From positions 45,352 through 109,351 of the forward strand of contig NZ_KV823561.1 of NCBI RefSeq assembly GCF_001815985.1: DNA of 64,000 nt, in the 5' to 3' direction. A program made the position numbers and the translations under genes. Positions 47,574 to 55,428 of the stretch are shown one piece after another (the stretch's first letter is position 1; every line of letters begins with the position of its first letter). The DNA is from Corynebacterium sp. HMSC27B11 (GTDB taxonomy: Bacteria > Actinomycetota > Actinomycetes > Mycobacteriales > Mycobacteriaceae). Under the pieces are notes generated by a model. It was not told the DNA's origin. It saw only the letters and a program-made list of their open reading frames with translations, and made no database searches.

Positions 47574-48328
47574 GCGCGCTGACTACTTTCCCGACCGCCG
47601 CGGGCTCCACCGCCACCACAGCCGCTACCGCCCCTGCCACCGCGTCCCCGGACACCCTCGTGCTCGCCGCGATGGACTGGGACCGGCTGGGCGGTACTTT
47701 CACCCAGGCGATCTACGACACCCTGACGATGGTGCTGGCCACCCTCGTCATCGGTGGCCTGCTGGGCCTGGTGTTCGGCATGCTGCTGTACACCACCCGC
47801 CCGGGTGGGGTGCTGTCGAATAAGCCCATCTACTGGGTGATCAACTTCCTGGTGAACTTCGTTCGCCCGATTCCGTTCATCATCTTGCTCACCGCCATCG
47901 GCCCGTTGAGCGACGCCCTGGTGGGCAGCCGTATCGGTCTGAAGGCCGCGGTGTTGGGCATGGTGATCGCCGCGACCTTCGGCGCGGCCCGCATCGTGGA
48001 GCAGAACCTGGTCACCATCGACCCGGGCGTGATCGAGGCGGCGAAGTCCATGGGTGCCTCGCCGCTGCGGATCATCTTCACGGTGATCATCCCGGAGGCC
48101 CTGGGGCCGTTGATCCTGGGCTTTACGTTCATGTTCATCGCGATCGTGGACATGTCCGCGATGGCTGGCTACATCGGCGCTGGCGGTTTGGGTGACTTCG
48201 CGATTGTCTACGGTTACCGCGCCTTCAACGACGAAGTCACGTGGATCACCGTGCTGGTTATCATCGTTATCGTCCAGGCTGCCCAGCTGTTCGGTAACTG
48301 GCTGGCCAAGAAGGTTATGCGCCGCTAG
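47570..48328 (+). CDS. metI: Methionine ABC transporter permease
   Basis: 252-aa MetI-family permease with five predicted helices after a 35-residue Ala/Thr-rich head. Typical stretch INFLVNFVRPIPFIILLTAI and EAAKSMGASPLRIIFTVIIPEALGPLILG, the EAA loop. GAGGLGDFAIVYGYRAFN closes the family motif. ATGA overlap with metN. Confidence 0.95.
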   Translation: MSALTTFPTAAGSTATTAATAPATASPDTLVLAAMDWDRLGGTFTQAIYDTLTMVLATLVIGGLLGLVFGMLLYTTRPGGVLSNKPIYWVINFLVNFVRPIPFIILLTAIGPLSDALVGSRIGLKAAVLGMVIAATFGAARIVEQNLVTIDPGVIEAAKSMGASPLRIIFTVIIPEALGPLILGFTFMFIAIVDMSAMAGYIGAGGLGDFAIVYGYRAFNDEVTWITVLVIIVIVQAAQLFGNWLAKKVMRR

Positions 48329-48369
48329 AAGCTCACCCTTCTCCGGGGTTTTGTGCCCCTCTTTTGAGG

Positions 48370-48413
48370 ACGTCGCCCCCTTGCACTTCGGTGCGGGGCG
48401 GCGTTCTTTTTCT
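48370..48413 (+). terminator. Terminator after metI
   Basis: ACGTCGCCCC/GGGGCGGCGT stem with an inner GCAC-TTCG-GTGC tetraloop hairpin (48383-48394), followed by TTCTTTTTC. Confidence 0.88.
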
Positions 48414-48563
48414 GTCTAAAGCGAGGCTGGGGTTGGACCGGGTGGGCCTGGACCGAGTGGGCTTTGGCCGAGCGGGGGGGTGAGCGCGAGGACCGGTGTG
48501 CGCTGCCGCGGGGGCGGGCGACGGTGACGAACGAGGCATCGGTGACGGGCGCGGCGTCGTCGT

Positions 48564-48965
48564 CTAGAAGACGAGGTTGACGAGCAGCACGTAGAACACC
48601 GTGCCCAGCAGGATGGACTGGGTGGCGGAGCGGCGCCACAGATGCCAGGCCGTGGTGAAAGCCACCGCGATGAGCAGGGAGGCCAGGCCGCCGGGGGCGG
48701 CCATCCGGTCGGCGGCGGTGTAGATCACGAGGATGCTCATCACGCCCACGGGCATGCCCATGCCGAGCCATGCGACGAGCTTGGATTCCCGGAAGGAGCG
48801 CAGGGCCGCGAAGGGCAGGCCGCGCAGGGCGACGGTGACGATGCAGAGCGGGAGCAGCACGCCGATGGTGGTGCCGAGGCTCACGCCCGCGGGCAGGCCA
48901 TAGCTGCCGGCAGCCTCGGCGGCGTGGACAGCCTCGGCGGCCAGAACTGTGGGCTGGGGGCTCAT
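48564..48965 (-). CDS. azlD: Branched-chain amino acid exporter subunit AzlD (BrnE-like)
   Basis: 133-aa membrane protein of the AzlD family with four helices (GTTIGVLLPLCIVTVALRGLPF, GVMSILVIYTAADRM, LIAVAFTTAWHLW, ILLGTVFYVLLVNLVF). With AzlC it exports Leu/Ile/Val and methionine (BrnFE in C. glutamicum). ATG 48965 has AGGAAG 3 nt upstream and overlaps the azlC stop by 4 bp; an open frame continues upstream but is the out-of-phase shadow of azlC. Confidence 0.85.
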   Translation of the reverse strand: MSPQPTVLAAEAVHAAEAAGSYGLPAGVSLGTTIGVLLPLCIVTVALRGLPFAALRSFRESKLVAWLGMGMPVGVMSILVIYTAADRMAAPGGLASLLIAVAFTTAWHLWRRSATQSILLGTVFYVLLVNLVF

Positions 48966-49717
48966 ACTTCCTGCCTTTCGTCCCCGGTGCGCCAGCGCAG
49001 CTGAAGGGCGCGGTCCAGACCCGGGAGGTAGAAACGGGCGAGCAGCACGGCGAAGTAGAGCAGCATCGCGATCATCAGCATGTTGCCCGGGGAGACCAGC
49101 AGCGCCACCGCGGCGGTCACCACGGCCGTGAGGACCAGGGAGACGTCCCTGGTGGCGAGGAAGGACTCGATCAGCAGCACGACGAACAGCGCGGTGAGCG
49201 CGAATTCCATGCCCTCGAGTTTCCAGGGGATGGCGTCGCCGAAGAGGGCGCCGAGGACTCCCCCACCGACCCACGCGCACTGCAGGACGATCTGGATGGC
49301 GATGACCTGGCGGCCGGTGAAACGCTGATTGGGGTTGGCGCTGACGATCGCATAGGTCTCGTCCGTCAGCGCGTAGATGCCATAGGCACGGGCGGCTCTG
49401 CTGCGGATGACCTGCAGCGGGTAGTTCAGGGCATAGAAGACGTGGCGGAAGTTCACCAACAGCCCGTAGAGCGCGGCTGAGAGCGGTCCCACTCCCCCGG
49501 TGACGAGGCTGAGCGCCAGGAACTCCATCGAGCCGGCGTAGATCACCAGGGAGAAGATCGGCGCCCAGAACCACGCGAAGCCCATCTGGGTCAGCAGGAT
49601 GCCGAAGGCCAGGCCGAGCGGAACCATGCCGAGGCCCACCGGCATGGCCAGCCCGATGGCGTGGCGGATGCCGCCCTGGTCGAGATTCCTCTCTTCGGGA
49701 CGCCGCGAGCTACCCAA
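48962..49717 (-). CDS. azlC: Branched-chain amino acid exporter subunit AzlC (BrnF-like)
   Basis: 251-aa AzlC-family membrane protein with about seven helices. Landmarks: GLAMPVGLGMVPLGLAFGILLTQMGF, YAGSMEFLALSL, LVNFRHVFYAL, AYGIYALTDETYAI and VGGGVLGALFGDAIPW. Export of branched-chain amino acids together with AzlD. TTG 49717 has AGGAG 4 nt upstream; an in-frame TTG at 49741 is the other choice. Overlaps the upstream sucrase/ferredoxin-like gene's end by 8 bp. Confidence 0.83.
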   Translation of the reverse strand: MGSSRRPEERNLDQGGIRHAIGLAMPVGLGMVPLGLAFGILLTQMGFAWFWAPIFSLVIYAGSMEFLALSLVTGGVGPLSAALYGLLVNFRHVFYALNYPLQVIRSRAARAYGIYALTDETYAIVSANPNQRFTGRQVIAIQIVLQCAWVGGGVLGALFGDAIPWKLEGMEFALTALFVVLLIESFLATRDVSLVLTAVVTAAVALLVSPGNMLMIAMLLYFAVLLARFYLPGLDRALQLRWRTGDERQEV

Positions 49718-50870
49718 GAATCTCCTCGCAGCCAACCGCAATCCAGGACTTCGAGCGCTTGGGTTTATCCCCGCAGGAGGACACCACCATGACGCTGTCC
49801 CGGCGCTCCATGCGGACCCGGAAGCGCAGGTCGGAGGCGGTATCTTCCACCACGCGGACGGCGACGTCGGCGGACTGCGCGGTCTCCTCGTCGCTGTTCT
49901 CCGGGGTTTCCTCCCAGGACGTCAGCGCTGCGAGGCCGACGGGCAGACCGCGGTCGTCAAGTTCGTGGGCCACGCGGAGTTCGGCGGCCTGGCTGGCAGG
50001 ATCGAGGCAGCCGCGGCCACGGTTCCCCTGCAGCCAGAGCTCCCCGCGCTGGGCGTGCTCCACCATGCTGCGCGCCCCGCCCTCGGCCATGCGGCCGAAG
50101 GAGTAGTTGGCGGGCAGCAGGAGCATGGAGGGCGCGAAGCGGTGCCCCTTGGTGTGGGAGGACTCCCAGATGATCGGGTCGATGGGGTCCACCGAGGGAT
50201 GATCGTCGAATTCGGTGTGCTTCGGGTCGACTGGCCCGGCTCCCACTCCGGCCGTGTCGGCGTGGTTCTGGGTGAGCGCGGGGTTCGCGGCGGGCTGGAT
50301 CCTCGGGGTGGCCTCGCCCTCCGGTGCGGCGGGCTCGTCGAAATGCTTGCTCAGCGCGGCGGCGAGCGGGCGGCCGCGGACGGCGCAGCAGCGGTCGCGG
50401 CGGCCGTGGGTGCAGACCAGCAGGATGGGGTGGTCGACGCGGCGGGCGCCCGGGGTGTTGCCCGGGGGGCTCAGGTCGATGTCCAGGAGGGCCTCGACGT
50501 CTGGGAGGTCCATCCTCTCGAGGATGGGTTCGGTGCCGGTGGCCCAGGCGATGTAGAGCACCCGGGTGTTGTTGCAGCGGCGGTCCTGGCCTTCCCGGCC
50601 GGGGCGGCGAATGAACTGGAGCTCTGCCCCGTTGTCCTTGAGGAAGGTTTTGATCTTCGCGTTCAGTTCGGCGCCGAAGGCGGTGCCGTCGAGGATGTCG
50701 TGCCCCCAGCCGGTGTAGAACTCCAGGCAGAGGATGATTTTTCCGGGTTTTGCGGTGCCAGCGAGTTGCTCTCCGGTGAAGGTGGAGCAAATGGTGGGGG
50801 CGTCATCGAGCTGTTCGGTGGTGAACTCGTGTGGCGAGACTCCCGCGAGTGGATTTCTGCTGGTAGCCAT
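49710..50870 (-). CDS. Sucrase/ferredoxin-like family protein
   Basis: 386-aa protein of the Suc-Fer-like (Apd1-type) family, thioredoxin-like fold with a 2Fe-2S-type Cys/His centre. The family core is visible: VLYIAWATGTEPIL, LVCTHGRRDRCCAVRGRPLA and ESSHTKGHRFAPSMLLLPANYSFGR, with CTHGRRDRCC and HTKGHRF as metal ligands. Members are thought to handle redox or iron chemistry; yeast Apd1 confers hydroxyurea tolerance. ATG 50870 with a -10-like TACCTT 7 nt upstream (leaderless); TTG 50879 would add three residues. Confidence 0.85.
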   Translation of the reverse strand: MATSRNPLAGVSPHEFTTEQLDDAPTICSTFTGEQLAGTAKPGKIILCLEFYTGWGHDILDGTAFGAELNAKIKTFLKDNGAELQFIRRPGREGQDRRCNNTRVLYIAWATGTEPILERMDLPDVEALLDIDLSPPGNTPGARRVDHPILLVCTHGRRDRCCAVRGRPLAAALSKHFDEPAAPEGEATPRIQPAANPALTQNHADTAGVGAGPVDPKHTEFDDHPSVDPIDPIIWESSHTKGHRFAPSMLLLPANYSFGRMAEGGARSMVEHAQRGELWLQGNRGRGCLDPASQAAELRVAHELDDRGLPVGLAALTSWEETPENSDEETAQSADVAVRVVEDTASDLRFRVRMERRDSVMVVSSCGDKPKRSKSWIAVGCEEILG

Positions 50871-50877
50871 AACTGAC

Positions 50878-50883
50878 AAGGTA
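50878..50883 (-). promoter_or_regulatory. Putative -10 element of leaderless Suc-Fer gene
   Basis: TACCTT on the minus strand, 7 nt before the ATG. The palindrome at 50897-50912 covers the expected -35 position. Confidence 0.45.
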
Positions 50884-50896
50884 CCAAATGGAAGGC

Positions 50897-50912
50897 CTTA
50901 GGCAGACCTAAG
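50897..50912. promoter_or_regulatory. CTTAGG-CAGA-CCTAAG palindrome at the Suc-Fer promoter
   Basis: Perfect 6-4-6 inverted repeat over the -35 region of the Suc-Fer gene. It resembles the TTAGG/CCTAA arms of DtxR boxes but with a shorter spacing (14 bp for the core instead of 19), so the regulator is unassigned. Confidence 0.45.
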
Positions 50913-50942
50913 CGGCCGGATCGGTTGATCGCGGCCGCTTAG
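50908..50942 (-). terminator. Hairpin downstream of the secreted-protein gene
   Basis: CTAAGCGGCCG pairs perfectly with CGGCCGCTTAG over a 13-nt loop. It lies between the secreted-protein stop (50993) and the Suc-Fer promoter. No T-tract follows. Confidence 0.6.
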
Positions 50943-50992
50943 GGGTTCACGGGCTCACGCCCGCGGGGTGGGTGGAAGGCCCACGGGTGCTT

Positions 50993-51679
50993 CTAGGAGC
51001 TGAGGGAGACGCTGCCGGATGGCTTGGACGCGCCCTTCTTCACGGTGATCTTCGGACCATTGTCGAAGACCTTGTAGTTGTTGATGGCTGCGCCAACCTT
51101 TGCGCCACCACCGGTGGCGAAGGTGCCCTCCTCCGAGCCGGCCTTCCAGGTGAAGTCGACAACCAGGGACTTGGTGGTGCTGACGGTGCTGTCCCCCTTG
51201 AAGAGCAGGCCTTCCTTCAGGCCGACGTTGACCTGCTTGACGCCGTCGTTGGTGGTCACACCGTACTGGCTCTGGTCGATCTGCTTGATGCTGCCACCGA
51301 GGAAGCCGTTTTCGAAGGTCTCAACCTTAACCAGCTGGAAGCTCTCTGGCATGCGCTCGATAAGGTCGCTGACCTTGGTCTCGCCCTTCACACCCTGGAT
51401 CTTGATGCGGGTCTTGACGGTCGCGCCCGGGCGCACGGTCTCAGCGCCGGTAACGAGCTGCTTGTAGACGTCCACGTTCCAGGCCGGACCGCCGACATTA
51501 CCGAGCTTGTACTCCTTGCCCTGGGCCTGCTCCAGGTCTCCCGGAGAGGAGGAGCCGAGGCTGCCCAGGCTGCCCAGCGGGTTTGCGCTTGCGGCGGTGA
51601 CGCCGCCCATGGCGACGGCCGTCGCTGCGGTGAGGGCAATGGTGGCCTTGCCGATTGCGTTGATCTTCTTGGTCGCCAT
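50993..51679 (-). CDS. Secreted protein of unknown function
   Basis: 228-aa protein with a Sec signal peptide (MATKKINAIGKATIALTAATAVAMGGVTAASA, cleavage likely before NP). The mature part is about 195 residues, beta-rich, lysine- and glycine-rich, without cysteine (GPAWNVDVYKQLVTG, TVKTRIKIQGVKGETKVSDLIERMPESFQLVKVETFENG, LVVDFTWKAGSEEGTF). The alternation of strands suggests an immunoglobulin-like or adhesin-like fold. ATG 51679 follows AAAGGGG by 9 nt. No LPXTG, so it is either released or non-covalently attached. Corynebacterial, function unknown. Confidence 0.83.
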   Translation of the reverse strand: MATKKINAIGKATIALTAATAVAMGGVTAASANPLGSLGSLGSSSPGDLEQAQGKEYKLGNVGGPAWNVDVYKQLVTGAETVRPGATVKTRIKIQGVKGETKVSDLIERMPESFQLVKVETFENGFLGGSIKQIDQSQYGVTTNDGVKQVNVGLKEGLLFKGDSTVSTTKSLVVDFTWKAGSEEGTFATGGGAKVGAAINNYKVFDNGPKITVKKGASKPSGSVSLSS

Positions 51680-51939
51680 TTCTTTGGCCCCTTTCATGCT
51701 GACCCGCGCAGATGCGCTGATCTTTTGTCTTTGAGAACTGGGATCTGGATGCACTGGGCGGTCCCGCCTGTCGCTTGCCGAAGGTCTAGTGCTCTGGAAT
51801 AGCCCTGCTTCACCCCAGTGCCTGGAAGCTTACTATTTCCTTAGCACCAGTACATTCCTTTGGAAAACTATTTCTGTTTTATTCTCACGCCCCGCCCCCT
51901 TTGCCCTGGCCTTTGACACTCACGCAGCTCAACATGCCC
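51680..51939. other. Region between imuB and secreted-protein gene
   Basis: 260 bp without a gene. It should hold the promoter of the secreted protein (AT-rich 51830-51900), but no distinctive motif was recognised. Confidence 0.5.
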
Positions 51940-53598
51940 TCAGTAAGTCGCCTCGATTCGCCACTTCTGACCTTTGCATACCAGCAGGTAGGCACCCTCA
52001 TCGGTGGCGACCTGCAGGCGCGCGTAGCGCTTCCCTTCGGCCCACCACTGCTCATCCACGGGCCAGGGGCCAGCCCACCCCCGGATGGGCAGTGTCCGGT
52101 TACCCCACCGCAACCGTTGGGGTGATGCGCTCATCAGACCCCGGCCGGTCACGTGCACGGGCTGCTCGTGATCGCCGAGCACCGTGATCGATGCAGCTGG
52201 GTGCCCCGCGCTGGGGTTAGCAGCTTCACCCACGGTCGCGGGCAGCGGCGCGGGCAGCTCACCCCACCACTGGGTCGTGGGCAGCGCGTCGACCTCCTCG
52301 GGCGCTTCCTCGCCATAGGGCAGCGTGAGCACGCGTCCACCGATGGCGCGTCCACCCCGGTGGACGACCTGTTGAACGGCGGCCATGCCGATAAGGGCCT
52401 GCGCGCGCCCAGCGGCGGCGCGGGCTGCGCGCAGCCCCTCGTCCGCCCCGCCCCAGAGTGGTTCGGCAATGGTGCCCGCGGGCACCGTCTCGACTGGGAG
52501 CAGCTCGATGGCAACCACGCCGGCGGCGGAGTCCTCGAAACCATCCTGCTCCGGCTCACCAGCCTTGGCGCGCAGCCGGGTGATCCAGCCATCGAGCTGC
52601 CAGCGAACCCGCTGGGCGGTGTCCTCTTCCGTTAGAGGCTCGCGGCAGCGCCAGGCGCGCTCCACCATGGTGGGGCCGGTGTACTCCGCGGGCGGGTTGA
52701 GGTGCACCCGCACGGTCAGCCGGAGGCAGGCTTCCCCGCGACGGAAGAGTTCCCCGTGCAGCCGGGCGGCGGCCTGACGGGCAACGAAGGCCGCGGTTTC
52801 AGTACTCCGAATGGGCTCCCCTACCTGGTGCAGCACCTCGACGGGCTGAATAGGGCACTGCGGGGAGACCTCCCGGCCGGGCTCGCCGCATGCCACGCGG
52901 TGCCAGTACACAGCCTCGGCGCCGAAGCGCCCCGCCACGTGCTTTCGCCCCAGTGCCGCGAAGTCTCGCAGGGTGCGCACCCCCAGCTCCTGCAGGGTGC
53001 TCACCAACTCGGCGGGGGCGCTCAGCACAGCTTCCACCGCCAAAAACCCGATGGGCAGGGTGGGCACAAAACTAGAGTTTCCACCCGTGGGGACGTGCAC
53101 TCCGCGACGCGCTGCCCACACGGCAGGCATCAGATCATCGGCGGTGCCGGCCAGGCACTCCACACCCAACCGGGCTGCGGAATCCAGCAGGAGTTCGACG
53201 GCGGCAGCCTCCCCGCCGTAGTAGTTCGCCAGCGGCCTGGTGGGCAATGCAACGAGACCCGGGCGCAGCGTTTCCACCCCGGCAGCCACCTCCATGAGGG
53301 CCGCCACGATGTCCTCATGAATCGTGGCCTCCTGCACTGGGTCGGCGTGCGCATGCCGTAGCTCCGGGCAGGTTGCGAGCGCGTGACGCTGCTTCATCCC
53401 CTGGCGCACTCCCTGCGCCCGCGCAGCGGCATTACAGGCCTGGACGCGATATTCCGCGATCGTGGCGGCAGGCCGCAGCATGTCCCAGCCGCGAGCAAGC
53501 CCCACGGCATAGACCGGGAAATCCGGGAACCACAGGACGGTCACGCGTTCAGCCGCAGCAGCGCTAGCTTCGGCACTGGCCTTTCCCCGGCCAGTCAC
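51940..53598 (-). CDS. imuB: ImuB, Y-family polymerase-like mutasome subunit
   Basis: 552-aa DinB/UmuC-like protein. Starts with VTVLWFPDFPVYAVGLARGW (finger/palm), then ACNAAARAQGVRQGMKQRHALATCPEL, PELVSTLQELGVRTLRDFAALGRKHVAGRFG (HhH) and the C-terminal VLGDHEQPVHVTGRGLMSASPQRLRWG region. In the known mutasome ImuB lacks polymerase activity and links DnaE2 to the beta clamp. GTG 53598 overlaps the imuA' stop (GTGA); the frame is open further but unneeded. Co-regulated with imuA' by the SOS box. Confidence 0.9.
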   Translation of the reverse strand: MTGRGKASAEASAAAAERVTVLWFPDFPVYAVGLARGWDMLRPAATIAEYRVQACNAAARAQGVRQGMKQRHALATCPELRHAHADPVQEATIHEDIVAALMEVAAGVETLRPGLVALPTRPLANYYGGEAAAVELLLDSAARLGVECLAGTADDLMPAVWAARRGVHVPTGGNSSFVPTLPIGFLAVEAVLSAPAELVSTLQELGVRTLRDFAALGRKHVAGRFGAEAVYWHRVACGEPGREVSPQCPIQPVEVLHQVGEPIRSTETAAFVARQAAARLHGELFRRGEACLRLTVRVHLNPPAEYTGPTMVERAWRCREPLTEEDTAQRVRWQLDGWITRLRAKAGEPEQDGFEDSAAGVVAIELLPVETVPAGTIAEPLWGGADEGLRAARAAAGRAQALIGMAAVQQVVHRGGRAIGGRVLTLPYGEEAPEEVDALPTTQWWGELPAPLPATVGEAANPSAGHPAASITVLGDHEQPVHVTGRGLMSASPQRLRWGNRTLPIRGWAGPWPVDEQWWAEGKRYARLQVATDEGAYLLVCKGQKWRIEATY

Positions 53599-54437
53599 AG
53601 CGCCACCTCGATCCGGCCCTGATCGACCTGACTGCCTGCACCATCGCGGCGGCCCGTCAACTCCGCCGTGATGCGCTGCGGCGGCTGCCCCTTGCCCCAA
53701 ACGCGCCCGGTCACACCGACCGAGCGGATGCGCCCGCTCCCCCGGCCCAGCCCGTGAACACCAGACACCCGCACGTCAAGGTTCAGCCGCGCACCCGGCC
53801 AGGGCGCGCCGCAACTCAGTAATGCGCAACTACTCTTACGCAGCCTCGCCTCCACGGGGCGCGCGAAGGTGGGCGTGACCCGCCGGACGGGCACGTAGAC
53901 GACCAGGTCCAGCCCCTCCGCCAAGGTCGAGAGCACCGCCCCGACGTGCGGTGCAGGGTCCGGCACGATGATCAACCGGGAGAGCTCCCCGCCCGCCGCG
54001 GCGACGGCCGCCAGCGCGAGGTTCGGGTAGCCCACCACCGCCGCACACCCGCCGTTCGCGGTGACATGCGCAAGAATATCGACGACCGCGGCGGGGCAAT
54101 CCGCCATCGCGGTCACCGCCCCACGAGCCAGCCCACCGCCAGCAAGCTGGCCCGCGAGCCACTCGGGCATGCCGAGCGCCCGCGCCCGCCCCACCGTCGC
54201 AGGCTCGGGCGCAACCGCGCGCAGCGGCGACACTCCCCGGGTAGATCCTGCTTCCCGCTCTACAGGCTGCACCACCCCCTGAAGACCAGCCGCGTTCTGG
54301 GATTCCGTCGCGCCTCGTAGTTCCGACACGCCTCGAGGTTCCGCCGCATGCTGCGCCGCGGCCGCAGCCCGCGCCGCTGCACGGCTGCTTTTGATCTTCT
54401 CGATCGCATGAACAACATTGCTCTCATCGATCAGCAT
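53595..54437 (-). CDS. imuA: ImuA' mutasome protein (RecA-like)
   Basis: 280-aa RecA/SulA-like protein that, with ImuB and DnaE2, forms the damage-induced translesion complex of actinobacteria. Landmarks: LAGGGLARGAVTAMADCPAAVVDILAHVTANGGCAAVVGYPNLALAAVAAAG, LSRLIIVPDPAPHVGAVLSTLAEGLDLVVYV and ARLRKSSCALLSCGAPWPGARLNLDVRVSGVHGLG. Residues 25-75 are an Ala/Gln/Glu-rich spacer. ATG follows GGAGGGAG. Adjacent and overlapping imuB. Confidence 0.88.
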   Translation of the reverse strand: MLIDESNVVHAIEKIKSSRAAARAAAAAQHAAEPRGVSELRGATESQNAAGLQGVVQPVEREAGSTRGVSPLRAVAPEPATVGRARALGMPEWLAGQLAGGGLARGAVTAMADCPAAVVDILAHVTANGGCAAVVGYPNLALAAVAAAGGELSRLIIVPDPAPHVGAVLSTLAEGLDLVVYVPVRRVTPTFARPVEARLRKSSCALLSCGAPWPGARLNLDVRVSGVHGLGRGSGRIRSVGVTGRVWGKGQPPQRITAELTGRRDGAGSQVDQGRIEVAL

Positions 54438-54587
54438 GGGTACAGCACTCCCTCCTCTATATCGACACCATCGGCTCGGGAAACATGCAGGCCAGCCCCA
54501 CTTCCGCCGGGCTTTAAGGTTGAGTTCACAGCTACGGCCAGGCCGACCGGGTTGACGCCCTAAAAAATAGAAAACACACCAGACATA

Positions 54588-54603
54588 TCGAACAGGTGTT
54601 CTA
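54588..54603 (-). promoter_or_regulatory. LexA/SOS box upstream of imuA'
   Basis: TCGAACAGGTGTTCTA on the plus strand, one mismatch from TCGAAnAnnTGTTCGA. About 150 bp before imuA' and about 95 bp before the divergent membrane gene, which it may also affect. Confidence 0.82.
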
Positions 54604-54684
54604 ATTTAGGGATTCTAGACCCACCTGGTGCAGTTCACCAACGCCCTGCTCACCGCCAACAAAGAACACACCGCCGCGAGGAAC

Positions 54685-54690
54685 TAGACT
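54685..54690 (+). promoter_or_regulatory. Putative -10 element of leaderless 54699 gene
   Basis: TAGACT, 8 nt before the ATG at 54699, no ribosome site. Confidence 0.4.
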
Positions 54691-54698
54691 CGTCACAT

Positions 54699-55241
54699 AT
54701 GAGCAAAAAGAACCAGCCCCGCAAGAAAGCCCAGCGCCCCACCCCGCAGCGCTCGCCGCGCACTCAGCAGGCCAGCTCAGCGCAAGCCAGCGCAGCGCAG
54801 GCCAAGCAGGGCGACGCCCCCGGCGAGGCGACCATCCTCGTCCGCGCTCCCGAGGGCGTGCGCGCCGTCGCGTCCCTCCTGCTCGGGCTCGGCGTGGCGG
54901 CGATGGTCATGCCGCTGGCGACAACCTGGCAGGTCATGGTGCTGGTCATCGCCATCGGGGCGGGCTTCCTCGTGACCTTCAGCCACCCCTACCGCAAGAA
55001 GGTGCGCGCGGCCGTGGAGTCGACAGGACGGAAGTACAAGACCTCCGTCGCGCAGATCATGCCGCTATTCCCCCTCTGGCTCGCGCTGATGATCCTGCCC
55101 GCCTTCCAGATCCACTCCTGGATCGCGGCACTGATCGTGCTCGCGCTGGCCGGGGCCTATGCGTGGGTCTCGTTCCCCAGCATCGACGGCACCCGCTATC
55201 TCGCCGAACCTGGGACCGGGCAGGTTCGGGACGACGCTTAA
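54699..55241 (+). CDS. Small four-helix membrane protein, unknown function
   Basis: 180-aa protein. A basic, Gln/Ala-rich cytosolic head (residues 1-48) precedes four hydrophobic segments: ASLLLGLGVAAMVMPLATTW, VMVLVIAIGAGFLVTFSH, PLFPLWLALMILPAFQI, WIAALIVLALAGAYAWVSF. Between 2 and 3 is a positively charged loop (RKKVRAAVESTGRKYKTS). It resembles DUF3099-type actinobacterial proteins in size and topology, not in a motif I can cite. Divergent from imuA'; possibly under the same SOS box. Confidence 0.75.
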   Translation: MSKKNQPRKKAQRPTPQRSPRTQQASSAQASAAQAKQGDAPGEATILVRAPEGVRAVASLLLGLGVAAMVMPLATTWQVMVLVIAIGAGFLVTFSHPYRKKVRAAVESTGRKYKTSVAQIMPLFPLWLALMILPAFQIHSWIAALIVLALAGAYAWVSFPSIDGTRYLAEPGTGQVRDDA

Positions 55242-55351
55242 GCCCCACGTTCTGAGCCAGGTACACGGCCCCGCTCAACGCCAGTGCCCCTGCCCCACAG
55301 TGCGGACTACCCGCTGATCCTGGCTAGCCCACGCCCCACCCCCACGAACGC

Positions 55352-55387
55352 GAAAGCGCGCCGCACCTCATCGTGCGACGCGCTTTC
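55352..55387. terminator. Terminator hairpin between convergent genes
   Basis: GAAAGCGCGCCGCAC pairs with GTGCGACGCGCTTTC (one mismatch) over a 6-nt loop, between the convergent 54699 gene and guaA. Confidence 0.7.
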
Positions 55388-55428
55388 TACTTGGGGTACA
55401 CCCCGCTGGGCGCCTCAAGCTGCTGGGA

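Noticed and set aside
50897..50912. DtxR box at the Suc-Fer gene
   Set aside because: Arms fit but the spacing and centre do not match the 19-bp DtxR consensus, so I list it as an unassigned palindrome.
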